DNA from: Anisodus tanguticus
Taxonomy: Eukaryota > Streptophyta > Magnoliopsida > Solanales > Solanaceae
DNA length: 64,000 nucleotides
Direction: 5' to 3'
Assembly: GCA_034509755.1 (NCBI GenBank)
Contig: CM067550.1
Coordinates: 19,151,001-19,215,000, forward strand
The notes under the pieces are model-generated. The model made no database searches. It was not told the origin of the DNA and saw only the letters and a program-made list of their open reading frames with translations. Positions 21,536-36,500 of this stretch are shown one piece after another; position 1 is the first letter of the stretch; each line of letters opens with the position of its first letter. Position numbers and translations under genes: made by a program.

Positions 21536-24500
21536 CTGCATTGTCAGAAGGGATCAGCTATAAAGTTATTCAAGCATCGTAACATTCAACATAAGGTGGT
21601 TCATGTAATGCAAGTGGCTTTCTCAAGAGAATGCACCACTGAATGTGCGCCTGTTTTGGTGAATACGAAGGCGTCAACAATGTCATTGTAATTAACAACA
21701 GAGAGGATAAAACTGTTCTATATCACATCACAGACCAATATTTTTCACACCTTGAGTACTATTTTCACAGTATCACTTCATGTACTCTTTAGTTGCTATA
21801 ACAACATTCTAATTGATAGGGTGAGAAGTGGAAGGCTAGAGAGTAAATGTAACTGGAAAACATCCTCAGGTTGGTAAGGGAGGTAAACAGCTGGATAACC
21901 AAAATTGCATGGATATCTCATATTCAAAGACCAATAAGGTGGGCGAAGTGAGAATTTTTTGCTTTATCCCAAAATTCAACTACAGCTACAGTAGGAAAAA
22001 ACCATACTCTCATTAAGTTTCAAAATCTATGATAGAAGTGGCAAATTTGCAATATCTTTGTGTTTATTCTCCATAGTTGGTACCATTGTATTAAACAACA
22101 CCAGCTAGAGCCAACATTTGTAAAGAAAATGGATCTTTGGCGAACTCAACCCCCAAAAACTAGCTTTTGAGGTGAGTATTGTCAAGACCATATTAGCACG
22201 CCCAGGTTTAGACATCTCAAGAGTGGACAAAATAACATTGGGTAAACAAAGAACAGTACAGGGATGGATCCGACTCTACAAGCATGTGAAGAAATGGGCC
22301 TTCCTAACTCAACTCCAAATGCTGCCTCATGAGGTGAGGATTGTCGAAAAACATATGAAAAAAACACATTAGCCTTGGTGGGCAGAGTTACCTAGTATCT
22401 GTTGCTGGTGGGAGGTGGGAGGTATCTAGTGGAATTAGTCGAGGTGTGCGCAAGCTAGCCCGGACACCACGGTTTTAAAAAAAAAAAATCTCTCCACCAA
22501 TGCTAACAACATTATTTGAGGCAATCGATGTCAGTCTCTCACCAACCACAAGTCAACATGACATCAAGTCAAGTGTGGACAAGCATTACTTTTGCCTCAT
22601 TATATTTCAATTGGGGCCCATAGGGAGGGTGAGAAAGTTGCAGGGGGTATTGGTCATAGTACACAAGATACACAGATAAGGTAACAGAAGAGAACCAAAC
22701 CATTTTGCAAGTCAACTTCCTGAGACCGAGCAGTGCGACCACGAGAAGCCTGTGAAGGACAATCACTTGACAAATGCCCTGTTTGCCTGCAGTGTGCACA
22801 AGAACTTTGTGCTCTGGAATTGCCTCTTTGTGCACTGCTGGATGCTGTAGGATTTCCTCGTCCTCTGCCTGGCAAAAGAAGCCCAGCCACAGTCAGTCCT
22901 AAAGATGACAAGTATATCACTTAGGAGATTAAGTTCCTACAGCAACAAACAAATCATGACATCCATACCGAAAGTCTCGGATTGTTTGATTATTATGCAG
23001 TCACCGGTCTTTTCTAACTAAATAGTTATGTGAAAAAAGAAGTTACTCAAAAATATGTTGGCTGAATGTTTTAGTTGGATAGCTGATGGAAGATTTCTAA
23101 GTCAAATGATTAATGTTGAGCAGGAGACTGTTTTTTCACTATGGGTTATCTAGTTTTACTTCTTGAAAGCATAGTAGTTTGAAAGTCATGTACAGAAGCT
23201 TTGTGTAAGGGAACCTAATTATGGCTAGCATTTAGTAATAAGATATTTATAGAAAGTTGTAAGAAAGCTTAGAAGAATTTCAATGAAATAAAAATAAGTA
23301 GTATCGATTGTTGTGATGACGTCCATCTCTATACAAAAGATCCTTACCGAACATATGACCAGTAGCACATGTTCCCAAACAAGTCACGATTCCTGGTGTT
23401 CCTTGCAGTATTCTCTTCCCAAACAAGTCCCTATTCTCGGTGTTCCTTACAGTATCCTCTTCCCAAATAAGTCACTATTCCCCGAGAAGCCTATGGTGTT
23501 TAAAGCTTTAAATAGTCACAAGGAGTTAACTTGAAGTGACAAGGATTGCAAGTCCAAGTATGTATGTCACCATTAACGTAATTCTAATACTCCCTCTACT
23601 CCCAATTTATGTAACACTCTTTCCTTTTTAGTCAGTCTCAAAAAGAATGACATCTTTCTATATTTAGTAGTACCCTCAATGAGATGATTTATAGCCACAG
23701 AATCTATTACGGCTTGTTTTAGACCACAAGTTTCAAAAGTCCTCTTTCTTTTAAACTCCATACCCAAAGAACCTTCACATAAGTTACATGTTTTATTTAT
23801 TTATTCGTATGTTCTGTTACTGCTGAAGTTGTTCCATTCATTCTAATTTGTTACAAAGACAAAAATGCTTTACTTTCAATACATTCTCATTGCTTGACCC
23901 AAATATGAGATTAACAAACATAACGGGCAACAAAGATTTCAAAGAAGCTTGGATGGGTTTTCTTTTATGATCTTAACCTCCCATTTCCATTATGGGGATC
24001 TGGTGATAAAGCCAAGACATTCATACAGCAACCATGGGATCTTGCAAATATCAGTGTTAAGAAACAGGAGTTAGAGTTTCTCTGGAATAAAACCCTCTGA
24101 GAGCTTTGACACCAAGGGTAATGGCAGGTCTAAGTTCACTCACTATCCACTGGAAGTAATTGATCCGCTTTGGCATGAAATCTAAAGGTATTGTTCGTGA
24201 CTAATGGGACTTCTAAGATTCATTACTACACCAAGGAGCATAATGGTGATGTTCTTGGGATGGAAGATGTGCCTCTGACCCCTTGTACTTCTGACATGTC
24301 TGCATCTGGAGAAGGCATTATTGCAGGTAAAAGAATGACCACCTTCTGTATATTCATAATTTGTTCCTCTAGAAGCTTGCCCATTAGAGATGATGGTATC
24401 TGCTATGTGATGCATTTATTCGCTTTGACTTATCCCTGCAATATTTATGCCAATTGATAACTTCAGCTTTGCCATGTATACTGGAATATATTTACTTAAG

Positions 24501-27500
24501 CTTTGGATCAAGAGATCGCAGTAAGGGACTGACTAAATATTGAGTGAAGTCATGTCCATCTGGACAGAGAATGTTTTCCATCCAAGCTTTGGCAGGCCAT
24601 CGGACATCTTTAGTTTGATTAAATTCACATTTTTACTAGTCAAATGTTGCTTAAAAAATACCCCTACATGTTATCTTACTTAAATATATACCTCTGAAAT
24701 ATTAGGGCTCTCCCACGATATCCTCGCGTCGCGAGGGAGGTTTTCCCGGACAAGAAGTCAAGCATCAAATCCCTCCCAAGCGCAAGCTCTATCACGAGCT
24801 CAAGCCTGGCTAGGCTAAGCTTGCTCGCGTCGCAAGCAAGGCCTCAGGTGACAAAAGCAGGAGACAGCAAATAAAGAGCCATCCTGAGTAGAGTTCTGGG
24901 CAGGCCGACCTCTTCTCATGATGGCCTCACGCTGCGACGAAGAGGCATCTGTGTCACTTGAAAGGAGCTCCTAGAGTTGGGATATTGTATAGAGATCATA
25001 GACAAACTCATATTGACTTTGCAGATGATGATTTGATGGGATCCAGAACTGACAAAAGATCTATTGTAGGCTATTGGATCTGTTAGAATAGGAATATGAT
25101 TTCATATATAGTATCCTACTAGGAAAAGGATTATAATGGAGTGTCCATAAATAGAGCTCAGTGTAATCAGGTAGATACAACAATTCAATAATAATATTTT
25201 CTCCCATATTTTCTCATATGGTATCAGAGCTTCTACGATCTTAGTAGAGAATCAAAGAGCTTCCGCTAACGGCGGGCGGCACTAGAAAATGTGTGTCGCT
25301 CGTCTGGCCAAAGATAATGGTAGAGTGAAGATTGTAGAGAACTTTCAGATATTTATAAATAAAAATACTCTCCTTCAGATAATAGAATATTATCACCGGA
25401 ACAAAAAAATATCGGCGTGAACAGTACTGCGTAAATAGTGTCGCGTGAACAGTGTTTTTCCAGCATGAACATTTATCAGATTTCGATCGTCGGAAATAGG
25501 GTTCCGGTGATTCCAGGCTATTTCCGGCCATTCTTTTAAGAATTGTTTTTACTGTCAGCATCACACAGAGATTCCTAGCTGACACATACCACTTTCTTCG
25601 AGGTTCGACAACTTTTCCTGCATAATTTCTCATCCCGTAGTGTCGTGCCATAATTCCGATCCTACCCAGAAAATACCATCACAGTCCTGTGCCTCAATTC
25701 CGGCGACTGTTTTACGTCCCCTAGGGTCATGCCATCATTCTGATCCTACCCACAAAATACCATCACAGTCCCGTGCCTCAATTTCGGCGACTGTTTTGCG
25801 TCATTCTCTTCCAGAGTATACAAACAAGTAGCTGTAGTGTTATTACTATAGGCCTGCTTAGCATATCATAAGAATAGGCGTAGTATTGCTTTATAGCCTT
25901 CTGTAGTTTTATTTCAATTGGTATGCGTTCTTTAATATACTTGGTTTATCTCATTTATCTGTGTTAGTTACTGCTTCTTCTTTTTCTTTTCCTTTTCAGG
26001 ATGCGCTATTATGGCGTAATCACGTTTGTTGTCAGCATTTTCATACTGCTTTAAATTTTTAAATTTTTTTTGTATTTTAAATGTTTGACCGGGGCTGACT
26101 GCTTTTTTTGCTTTGCTTGTCTTAAGTCGAGGGTCTCTCGAAAAGAGCCGCTCTACTTACTAAGGTAAGGTCTGCGTACACATTACCCTCCCCAGACCCC
26201 ACGCTGTGGGATTGCATTAGGTATGTTGTTGTATCCGTTGTGCAATATTCCAGTGAAGATTCGAAAAAATAAAATCACCGACGTGCATAATTTTTTTCGA
26301 TGGCTACTAGTGTCACATCTCTATTCAGTGGTGTTGTGTAGAATCAACACTACCACAACATAGATCAGGTTCAAGCTAGTGAGAAACTAATTGTTGTGCA
26401 AATTTTCGGGAAAGCAAATCAGTCACCGTGCAATATTTCCGGTGACAACATAGCTGTCCGCATCAAAATTACTTTCGGGTAGTGTTGCGCAAATTCCAAC
26501 ACCACCACGAGGTAGATCAGTCCCTTCCGACCAAAACTCAATCAGCGGCTCTAGCAAATATCCACTCACGTGCCGCTCTGAGTGTCAGCTCCAGCTAGCG
26601 CGTCAGATCCACGCGCCGCGCATGCACGTGTTCTCAAGATTTCATCAATATTTCAAGACAGATTTCGCCACGTCTCTCGGTTTAGATATGTTTTAACTCC
26701 AAAAACACGGGAATTGAAAGTTCAAGTCATATGATTACTTCAAAATCCTTAAGGAGGAGATCAGAAAATCGCACATCACAGTCCATGAAAAAGCGACGAA
26801 GAGGTCTCCTTGGAAGATCTCGACCTAGTTGTAGTTATTGTAATATGCTTGGACACATTCGTGAAGTATGTTATTCTCTCCATTGTGATCTTGAAGAGGA
26901 AGTTTATATGGAGCAACCACCTGATTTTGTTGCTCGGGGAGTCTAACCTGGTGTGTCGATTGCGTCAGTCACTTTATGGTCTGAAACTGTCTCCCAGAGC
27001 ATGATTTGGGAAATTCAGCATAGTAATTTAGGAGTTTGGCATGACTCGTACTAAAGATCTCAGCAGACCGAAGTATTTTTTAGGTATTGAGGTTGCTCAA
27101 TCCAGATCAGGTATACTCTCCGGTGATATTATTACAAAATTTATGAAGTCAAGTGATTAGCCTGCAGATATTTTCACCAAGTCCCTCACCGATCCTCGTA
27201 TTAATACATCTATAACAAGCTCGGTACATATGACTTGTATGCACCAGCTTGAGCGGAGTGTTAGAATAGGAATAGGATTTCATATATAGTATCCTACTAG
27301 GAAAAGGATTGTAATGAAGTGTCTATAAATAGAGCTCAGTGTAATCATGTAGATACAACAATTCAATAATAATATTTTTCTCATATTTTCTCACAGGATC
27401 TTTGATGGTGGAATCCTGGTATCACAAAGGAGCAAGAAGCAAAATATTTTATCTCGATCCAGTGCAGAATCTGTGTGCAGGGCTATGTTTCAGTTCACAT

Positions 27501-30500
27501 GTGAAATACTGTGTCTGTGAGTACATCACCTTTTAATTGAAGTTGGTTTGAAGCCTATGTCACCAGAGAAACTTTGGTGTGATATTCAAGCTGCTTTACA
27601 CATTGCCTTAAGTGTAGTGTACCACAAAAGGACTAAACATATTGAGGTTGATTATCACCTTATTTGTGAAAGGATTCAAGAGAACCTGATCTCCACCTGC
27701 TGTGTAAAGTGAGGAGAGCAATTGGGTAATATATTCACAAAAGTCTTACATGGAAACAGGGTGGAATATCCATGAACAAGCTGGGCATTATTAATAATTA
27801 TGCTCCATTTGTGGGAGAGTAATACAGAATCAGGGTAGTTGTACATTACAGCTCTCTACCTCCCAAGGTAGGGTAAGGTTTGCGTACACTCTACCCTCCC
27901 ACTTGTGGGATTACACTGCGTATGTTGTTGTATAGTTGTACATTACCTTTTTTTAAAGGTTTACAGTAGTACATTACCTCGTTTAAGATAGTATAGTTGA
28001 TTTCTAGGGATTACTAGATCTAGTTACCATAGTTAGCATATTCTCTACATTGTACATATAGCACTGTGATCTTTGAGTAACACTACAAGAAATTCCTCCA
28101 ATATTTTGTTAATTAACACAAGCTTAATAGTTATGAATGAAATTACCGAAACCTCGAATACAAAAAGTTCATAGTATTAATTTGACAGCAGCTGAAAGGT
28201 ATCTAACTTTTAGGGAATTTGGTTTAGAAAATAGTTTGGTTTTGCCTTCGTTTCGATTTTGTTCTTTCTCTAAGAAACAATAATGAATTTGGATTTGGTC
28301 CATGGAGAACTGATTTTAGGGTTGTTTTCAATGATTTACTTTTGGGTTTGTTTTTTGAAAAAAAAAATATCACTACAACCGTAAAAGTTTTTTTGAAGCT
28401 TTCATATGGGTGAAACTAATTAGATTAAAACTGACCAGACAATGACTGCTACTAATCGTATTTACAAATAAAACCTTTATCGGTTGAAGGTGGAAAAATC
28501 AATCTAGATAATATTTCATTTGGGGCAATAATGCAACCGAATTTCAGCTTTTGCAGAGAATGGTCCCACAGGGAGCCCACTGTTTTCCAACAAAAAGAAT
28601 ACTGCAATACGAGTTTCCTTTTTCTTCCGAAAAAAGGAGTTTACTTTTTCCGTTTTGTTTTCCAACTATTTTTTAAGAGAAGAAAATGCATGTTCTCTTT
28701 TAGAAAACAAACAATTATTTTATGGGCTTTAGGTACTCACTCAGAAAGAAAAGCAACTATCGAAGTTGCACATGAATCTACATTAAAGGAAAAAAGCACT
28801 AGACGGGTGTTCCTTACATACCCAAATTGTTGGAACTATTGCGAGAACCAGTTCCACAAATCTCCACAAGCTGCCTAAGAATATCATCACAGCCACCAAT
28901 GCAACCTAAGAATTATAAACAATTCACGGTTATATAACTGCATTATCTACAGGCAACAATAAATTGTGTTGATGCACTTAAATAAGTTACATGACTCGAA
29001 ATGGGAATATTGTTTTGGAGACATTTTGTTACTTCAATGCTAAAAGATAATTCCTCGCAACATGTGACAGTTTACTCTTCTGTCAAGTTTCTTCTCTTAT
29101 TTTTAATTTATCCTCCCATTGTACCATTGAAAAGAAAAAACAATCTTATGTCCTAGCACCAAAAAGATTCCAGTTTGATTGGTGAAACTAATATGTTTAA
29201 CACAGTGGTGCTGTCAGCAATGACACCACAGTAGTATCATTCAATTTTGTGTGGCTCTTGGAAAGTTAAACAAAAATAGTTCATTTTGGTAATGCCTCCA
29301 CATCTCTAATCTTACTGTCACTACCAAATCTGAAGTCTCGTCGCCTTCAACACCCACCAAACTGTAAAGTATTAAACTTCACAAAGATTTTATCAACTTT
29401 AACAGTCTATCGCAAATGTTGCCCATAGAAAAGAAGAGGTGAATTGCAAACAATTTTATATTGATCATGCAGACTCTCATGTTTAATAATTCAATATATA
29501 GTGACTTTCCGTACATTATCGTGGAGCATATTCATCATTCAGACTTCACCATTCAGTATTTGAGAGTTCACAAAATATATGTTCAACATAAAGACAAGAT
29601 TAGTTTTGTCAATAATTGGAAATGAAGTAAGGAGATAGAACACCAAAGACAAGATATTGAGAGAGGGAGCCCACCACACCTTGTAATTATTTGTTCAAGG
29701 AAAAATATTGTTTCAACTATTTAATGTTCCATTGGACAAGAAAAAGGGATAGGGTCTCTCAATAAAACTTAAACTAGATAGACTTTCAAAAACCAGTCCC
29801 ATTGTCCAGCGTACCTAAATGTTGAACACTATAATTTGGCGGTATTTCCAGCCGGCGAAATTTAAACTGAATCTTGAAAATCGGTCCTGAAAGTCATATT
29901 CAGAAATCAGGGAATCAAATATGGAAAAAGATGGATTGGATAAGGCTACCCAATCCAGTACGAGAAAAGAAAAATTCCAAGAAGCAACCTGGACTGCAGT
30001 TAGTGCACATATTCTCGGTAACAGAAGCTTCTGATACAGATCCAGGTAGCCAGACAACATTTCTACACTGTATGAATCAATTAAATCATATCAAAATATA
30101 ATTAAATCACTAGACAATCTTATCATATCATGTGTATAGAATCTCAACATTTAAAATGGTAAGTGTTAAGAATATTGTAACCACACTGTGTATATGTTGA
30201 GCTGTGCTAAATTCATGTTCTGATGATTAACAAAAAATAAACAAGAACGAGGTCCTTAATATGTCTCTTAAAGGCACTGGGTAAGCTGACTACAAGGTTG
30301 AAGAAATGTCATGCAGACATTGGAAGAACCAGGTCCTTCGCAGACAACTGGAGACGACTGTTGATCAGTGGCACGAAGCAGATTCCAAGTGCAAGAAGGA
30401 TTCCTTGAGGAATTAAGTTTATGGTATAAACTTTGATCAAGGAAACATGTTCAAAGATGGAAATATTACTAGACTTGCATATATAGAAAGTATGTTGGAA

Positions 30501-33500
30501 ATAGGAGAAAACGTGTGGAGGTCGAAACAAATAAGGAAACCAATTCCAATTAGGATTGAATTCCTTAACCAAATTCATATTGGATTTGGAGCTTGTATTC
30601 AAGGAAAATTCAGCCTACGCTACTCCTATATAAAGCACCACGTTGATGCTATTTGTTCTTGACGCTATTCGCACAGATTCAAATTCATAGCAAATAGTTG
30701 TCATTGTGAGGAGTGTTTGAGAGTCAAAACTGTCAACGAAAGAACCTGTTCCAGAAGAGGTTGTTGCTTTAGTTCTTGAGTGATAGGATGATTCTTTGTT
30801 CTTGATTTGTAACCTACTTATTTTAATAGATATTTTGTAATAGGTGTTTGTTAATTGAGTTGGAAAGACTTTCAAGACCAGGGAAGAGTCTTGAAAGAGG
30901 TAGCTACAATTAGGAAGAATTGTAGGGAAAGGTACTAAGTTGTTAGTTCCTTGGGTTAAAGAGTCGCAACCTTTAAACTGCTTGAGACTTGGTGAAGATT
31001 TGGGGCAAATCCTACTAAGGTAGATCAACATGAGTCACTGGTCCTCATATTAGTTACAACTGTAACAAGCTTGGTATATATGACTCATATGCACCAGCTT
31101 GAGGGGGAGTGTTAGAATAGGAATAAGAATAGGATTTGTATAAAGTATCCTACGTGAAAGAGGATTGCAATGTTAAAGTTGACAGTTTCAAAAAAAAAAA
31201 AAATGCAACGTAGTGTCTATAAATAGGGCTCAGTGTAATAATGTAGATACACAATTCAATAATATTTTTCTCCATTATTTCTCACAATAACCAACAGTAG
31301 ATTTCCTTGGAGGTAGAGGAACAAGATCCCACGTACTACTAGAGTGTAGAACAAACATCTCGTTAAAGCATGTAGTCATCCCGTGTGTGAGAGAGTTTCA
31401 CATGTAGAATTAGGAATAGAAACAGAGGACAAGGATGTCACAAATGCATAAAGGGGTGACTATAGACAATGATCACTCAAGCAACCATAATTAGGAATGG
31501 GATTAAGAGTGGAGAAAATTTTGATTTTGATTATTGAATTTTGACTTTTTTTAACAAAATACAAAGTGACAGATTGGACAAGAATTTCTCAATAACATTT
31601 GGTTTGTCGGGCAATTGTCGAACAGATCTAGCTGTGTATATTTATCCAGGCTGACTTAGTTTACACAAAAATTACAAGTTGAGTTTACTCGAAATGAAGC
31701 CTCATCGCACTTCTATTCACTCGACTTCAGAGTAAAGTTCAAATCTTAAATGTCTCACTGATGTTGATTGATTGCCTTGCAAGAATTGCAAGAAAAGGTA
31801 CCAGAAGTTTGGCAGAGAACCAGCTAGATTGAAAGCAGCTACTGAGTTGTTGTGGAAGTAGAATTAGGTCCAACAATGAAATAGGACAATCTACATTTGC
31901 AGGTCTTATCTATTCTGGAATTACAGACTCTCTAGAAACAATTGTGCAAGATCTTTACAGTAGCTGTTGAACAGAATTACAGGAAAAGCACCTACTTGTG
32001 GGTAACCCAAGCAACCAACCATGAAGTTACCATCCTGCATTAAGGTGAAAATTTTATCAGAAAATGCCGCGTAACGATAGGGAAAATCCATTAAGAAAAT
32101 GAGAAGCAGCTGATTATAGAAGTGCCAATTAGACATTACAGATCCTTAAGCATGCAGCTGTCTCATATATCCCAATTTAGCCAATAGATGATTTCACGCA
32201 TCAAATATGCTATTGATGTCGTGATATCTACACTAACATGCTGGTCTTCAAAGGAAAACTTTAGCCCTGGTGCTTTAGTATGGCCTATATGAAGAGATTG
32301 CTGACAGACTCAAGTCTAATGGTTTTCTAGTTCTATGAATAATCATCAATGTTTTTCTCAGCAATTAATATGGTGTTTCCAATTTAAGGCCACATGCTGA
32401 ATGAAAGAGGCACATTGGAGCTGGAAGTAGAGATGAGATCCCAAAAATTTGAAAGGATTTAATTCTGCCCATTACCGGTTTTTGTCTGAGCACCATATCT
32501 GACTCTAGACAAATTCCACATTTCCGAACAACAGCTGCAACTGCTTGTTGCTCGCCACCAGTGGATCTGTTTGATCTGCAGAACCACAATTTTCCGGCAG
32601 TAAAAAGAATGAGCTACGCATCAGCAAAACAAGCGAAAGACATACCTTTCAAAGAAGATAGCCATGGCTTCAAAGAGCTTTCCTTTGTTTGCCCTGGCCT
32701 GCAAAATTTTCTCCAAGTACATAAAAAGTATAACGAAGTGCCTTGAACCTAATGGTACAAAGCAAGCAGTGTGTCTCATTCTGATTATTATATTAGCATA
32801 GGCCTTTCTTTGTCCCTTAACAAAAAAGCAGTGAACCTCATTTCCAGCTAGAATTATTTTAAGATATAAGCACTTTTGCCTTATCCCAAAATTCTTTGGT
32901 AGGACAACCAGCAGGAGATGCTGAAGATTCCAGTATGCAGGCTGATCACCAATCCTAACATCTTAATCATTGGAAATCAGGTAAGGTCACAGTTCGATTT
33001 GATCTTGGATTCAAGTCTAGCTGATATTAGGAATAGGTACCTCACATGATTACGTAATCTAGAATATCAGATTTTTGATTAATATTTTTCCACCTCTGAT
33101 AGTGTACAGCCTATTTTTATATGATTATGTATGGACGCAGATATTATCGGATCTACGTGATTCTGTTTCTCATTGTCTATTGTATATAAAGCCATATACA
33201 TGACATTGAAATATATAATGAAATTGTTAAAGTATCTTACGCTTTCCACACTCATTTAATTTTTAGATGAGGCAGTCACTTAATCAATATGGTAATAGAG
33301 CCAAACTCATCATTTATGTTAGACAGCCCAATGTTGGGCCACCCATGTCATTACATGGTCCAGAGTGATTGCGTTTGTAAGAAAAAAAACTTTTGCTACT
33401 TTGATTTGATAATAAAATAAAATATAAATGAACAAACAAACAAATGAAAAATGATTTTGAGTTCGGCGGGTTGCATTATCAGTTATTGTTTAGCCTATAT

Positions 33501-36500
33501 TGATCCGTACATCTTGACCCAAGAAAATTTTGGGCGAGTTATACGCCAACATGTTTATCAACTCAAACCATTTTAACCTGCCCAAATTTTGCACAACCCC
33601 CCATTCGACACCCCTAAATGCAATAATCAGTGATCTGTCAAACCTCACAACCATGGGAAAACAACCTTAGCCAATGAAACAAGTCCATATACTACAAATG
33701 CTAGCACCATTAAGAGGTTGCTACCCTTGCATAGAGTAACAAGTCCATATACTACAAATGCTAGCACCATTAAGAGGTTGCTACCTTTGCATAGAGTAAC
33801 AACTCATGCTCTAAGTGAAGTAAATGCGCTAAAAAACGTATTCTTTAGGCTCCGCCATCTTTTAATGCACTTCAAGTCAAATATAGAATAAAAGAATCAT
33901 TAAAAGGGTAGTCAAAGGCTTCTAAGGTGCTCATTCTTGACATCACTACTTTGAGCCACAATATAAACTAATTCCCACTACCTTAAGAGATGAAACTTGA
34001 CAGATCTCCTAAAAAAAGAGATAGAGGTCTATTGCTTAGGATGAATTTTGAAGTGCAAGTATCGCAAGACAATCTTGAAAAGCATCTATATTTCTGAATT
34101 TTGTTATTGACTTACATCTAAAAAGCAAGCTTTCATCTGCTGCAAGCAAGTTTCTAGAACCTCAGCCTTTCTCTTGGTTCCTATGCTAACGGCTTTCATA
34201 TCACACTCCATCATAGCACGGAGATATGGTTTCCATAGTTCATAACTGTAGTAGAAAAAGAAAAGAACAACAAGGTAAGTTACACACGTGTTGCAAGCCA
34301 GCATCTAATGTAGTAGTCAAATGTTAGCGCATATGCAACAAGACAGTCATGCTTAGAAGAAAAATGTGAAGATTTCAACATGAACAGATGTTAATCAACT
34401 GAATCAATTTGTTTAATTCAGATAACATCTTTGAAAAGAAATGTGCTTATTATATAGCTTGTGCAAATAATGTGTTAGGGTTTTAATGGTCAAATAAATG
34501 GTTTTCTAGAAAGCTCACTGCTTCCTCTGACACCGAGGCTTAGGGTCACCGTGCTCTTTGTTCTTTATGGATCCGAAAAGTTGAGCAAAAACTCGAAGGG
34601 CCAGAAGTTAGAAACTGTACTTAGTAGTTCTTTCTGCCTCGTTGTATGTGAGAATGAAACAGTGTTTCTTGTTGAGTAATATTGGGCTAAGAAAACAATG
34701 CCAAATAGCTTTAACTCATTGTGAGACATGAAGCTTGAGAAATCTCTTTAGTCTTTCCTTTTTGTCAAGGATGTTTGACCATCAATTCTGAAGTCTGCAG
34801 AACGCGGATTCTATTCAAGTTGGAAAGAAAGTTGAAAAAACTTTCAGATATAGAAGAGCTCACCAGATCACATATCAATTCAATTGAGGGTCTTTAACAC
34901 TTAATGATGTGGTTCTAATTCAAAATCCTGAGGAATAAAACATGCAGATAGCTTGCGAAGTCTTTCTCCAGCTCAGACAAGAAGAGTTTGGGGTAGGAAA
35001 GAGAGAACACCCTACTCAACTGGAAGACCCTTTTAGAGTGGCATGCACTATTACCAATGCCTGCCTCGACTTCTAACCTACATCCAATGAAATACAATGC
35101 ACAATTGCCCTGCAACTAAATCTTAATTTCTTGGAGACTAGAGGCCGACATCATTTTGCACGTATTCAGCAACTACAAGCAAAGAACCTGCCTACAGGCT
35201 ACACCAATTCCAACCTGTGTTTCTCAGGAAGTTTGAGAAGAAATGTAATACTCCCTCTGTTCCAATTTGTTTGACATTTTTCGCTTTTCGAGAGTCAAAC
35301 TTCTTAATTTTGACCATGCGTTTGAACATAGAATCTTTAAATTTTTCGAAATAAAATTTATATATTCGGAAACTACGTAGAAAGTACTATAAATCACCAT
35401 AATTAATAGTTCAAAATATTTAAAAGATATGAAAAAATTACGGTCAAAGAACAACTCGTTTGACTCTCGAAAAATGAAAAGTGTCAAACAAATTGGGACG
35501 GAGGGAGTATATAAGTAACATAAGTTGGTGTTTTATAGGAAAGGGCATTATTTGTTGTCACCTCTTCTTTGCCAAAAAGTGTCAGACTACTCTTACGGAG
35601 AGAAACTCGACTCTACTCCTTCAAACGCTATCCTATTTCTCTCTCCAAACAACCCACATTAACGCAAGTGGGACCATGTTTCATGCCCTTCATCTTCTCC
35701 TTCTCCCGATCTTCCGGCTGAACATCAACTCTTTCTTAGTTTTTGGCATTGCTCGTGGAGTGCCAAACCACCTAAAACATTTCCCACCATAGCCTAATGG
35801 AAAACCCGCAATGTAGAAGAAGATGACCAATGTCCTTGCCCTTCCCCCTACACATGTAACACCAACCGACGCAGACAATCTTCTGCTTTCTAAGATTTTT
35901 CTGCAGTCAAGATCACCCCTTTAGTGGCTAACCAAGTGAAAGAACACACCTTTCTAGGCACCTGGAATCCATAAAGAATTACATGTAAAACATGCTCTTC
36001 CCTAACCAAAAGTGTCTCATAGAACACTCTCTGATTCCCCAGGCCCCACCGCCAAACATCGGGGTTATCAATCGAAATGACTTGCTTATGTAATAAGGCT
36101 ACCAACCTTTGAAACTCAGTCACTTCCCAATCTTGAAATTCCCTTCTAAATATCAAATCTCAAAAAGTCTCTCTACTTTGTATCCCCCTAATATGTTGAA
36201 TTGTCGAGTCTCTTTGGATATTCTATACAATCTCTGAAATTCGTCTTTCAGTAAAATGTCACCACACCAGCTATGTTCCCAAAAATTTACTCTCCTTCCG
36301 TCTTCGACCTTGAATGAGATATTTTCCCAAAAATAATCTCATCCCTTCATGACATTCCTCCACAACCGACAACCGAAAGGCAGAGTGATATCTCTATTTC
36401 TCCATCCTCCAACCTCAATCTCATATTTATCAGCTATCACCCCACCCCACCCCCCCCCACAAACCTTGAACCTCCATTCCGAACTTCCAAAGGCAGTTGC

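Larger units (their letters stand above)
24960..27830 (+). pseudogene. Old copia RNase H fragment split by a younger copia
   Basis: The plus strand at 24960-25080 encodes a decayed RNase H start (HIDFADDDLMGSRTDKRS). The rest resumes at 27396 (TKEQEAKYF/LSRSSAESVCRAM-like, then TTKGLNIL and NKLGIINNYAPF-type end at about 27825). The two parts join across a GGATC duplication when the inserted element is removed. Many stops are present. Confidence 0.75.

Noticed and set aside
21434..21691. 85-codon Cys-containing plus-strand frame.
   Set aside because: It is antisense to TOP3A exon 22.
20714..22868. Zinc-knuckle frames on the minus strand looked like retroelement gag genes.
   Set aside because: Splice phases and the GRF finger between them place them at the C-terminus of TOP3A.
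33679..33798. Repeat spacing considered as a CRISPR-like array.
   Set aside because: It is only two head-to-tail copies with no spacers, in a plant intron.
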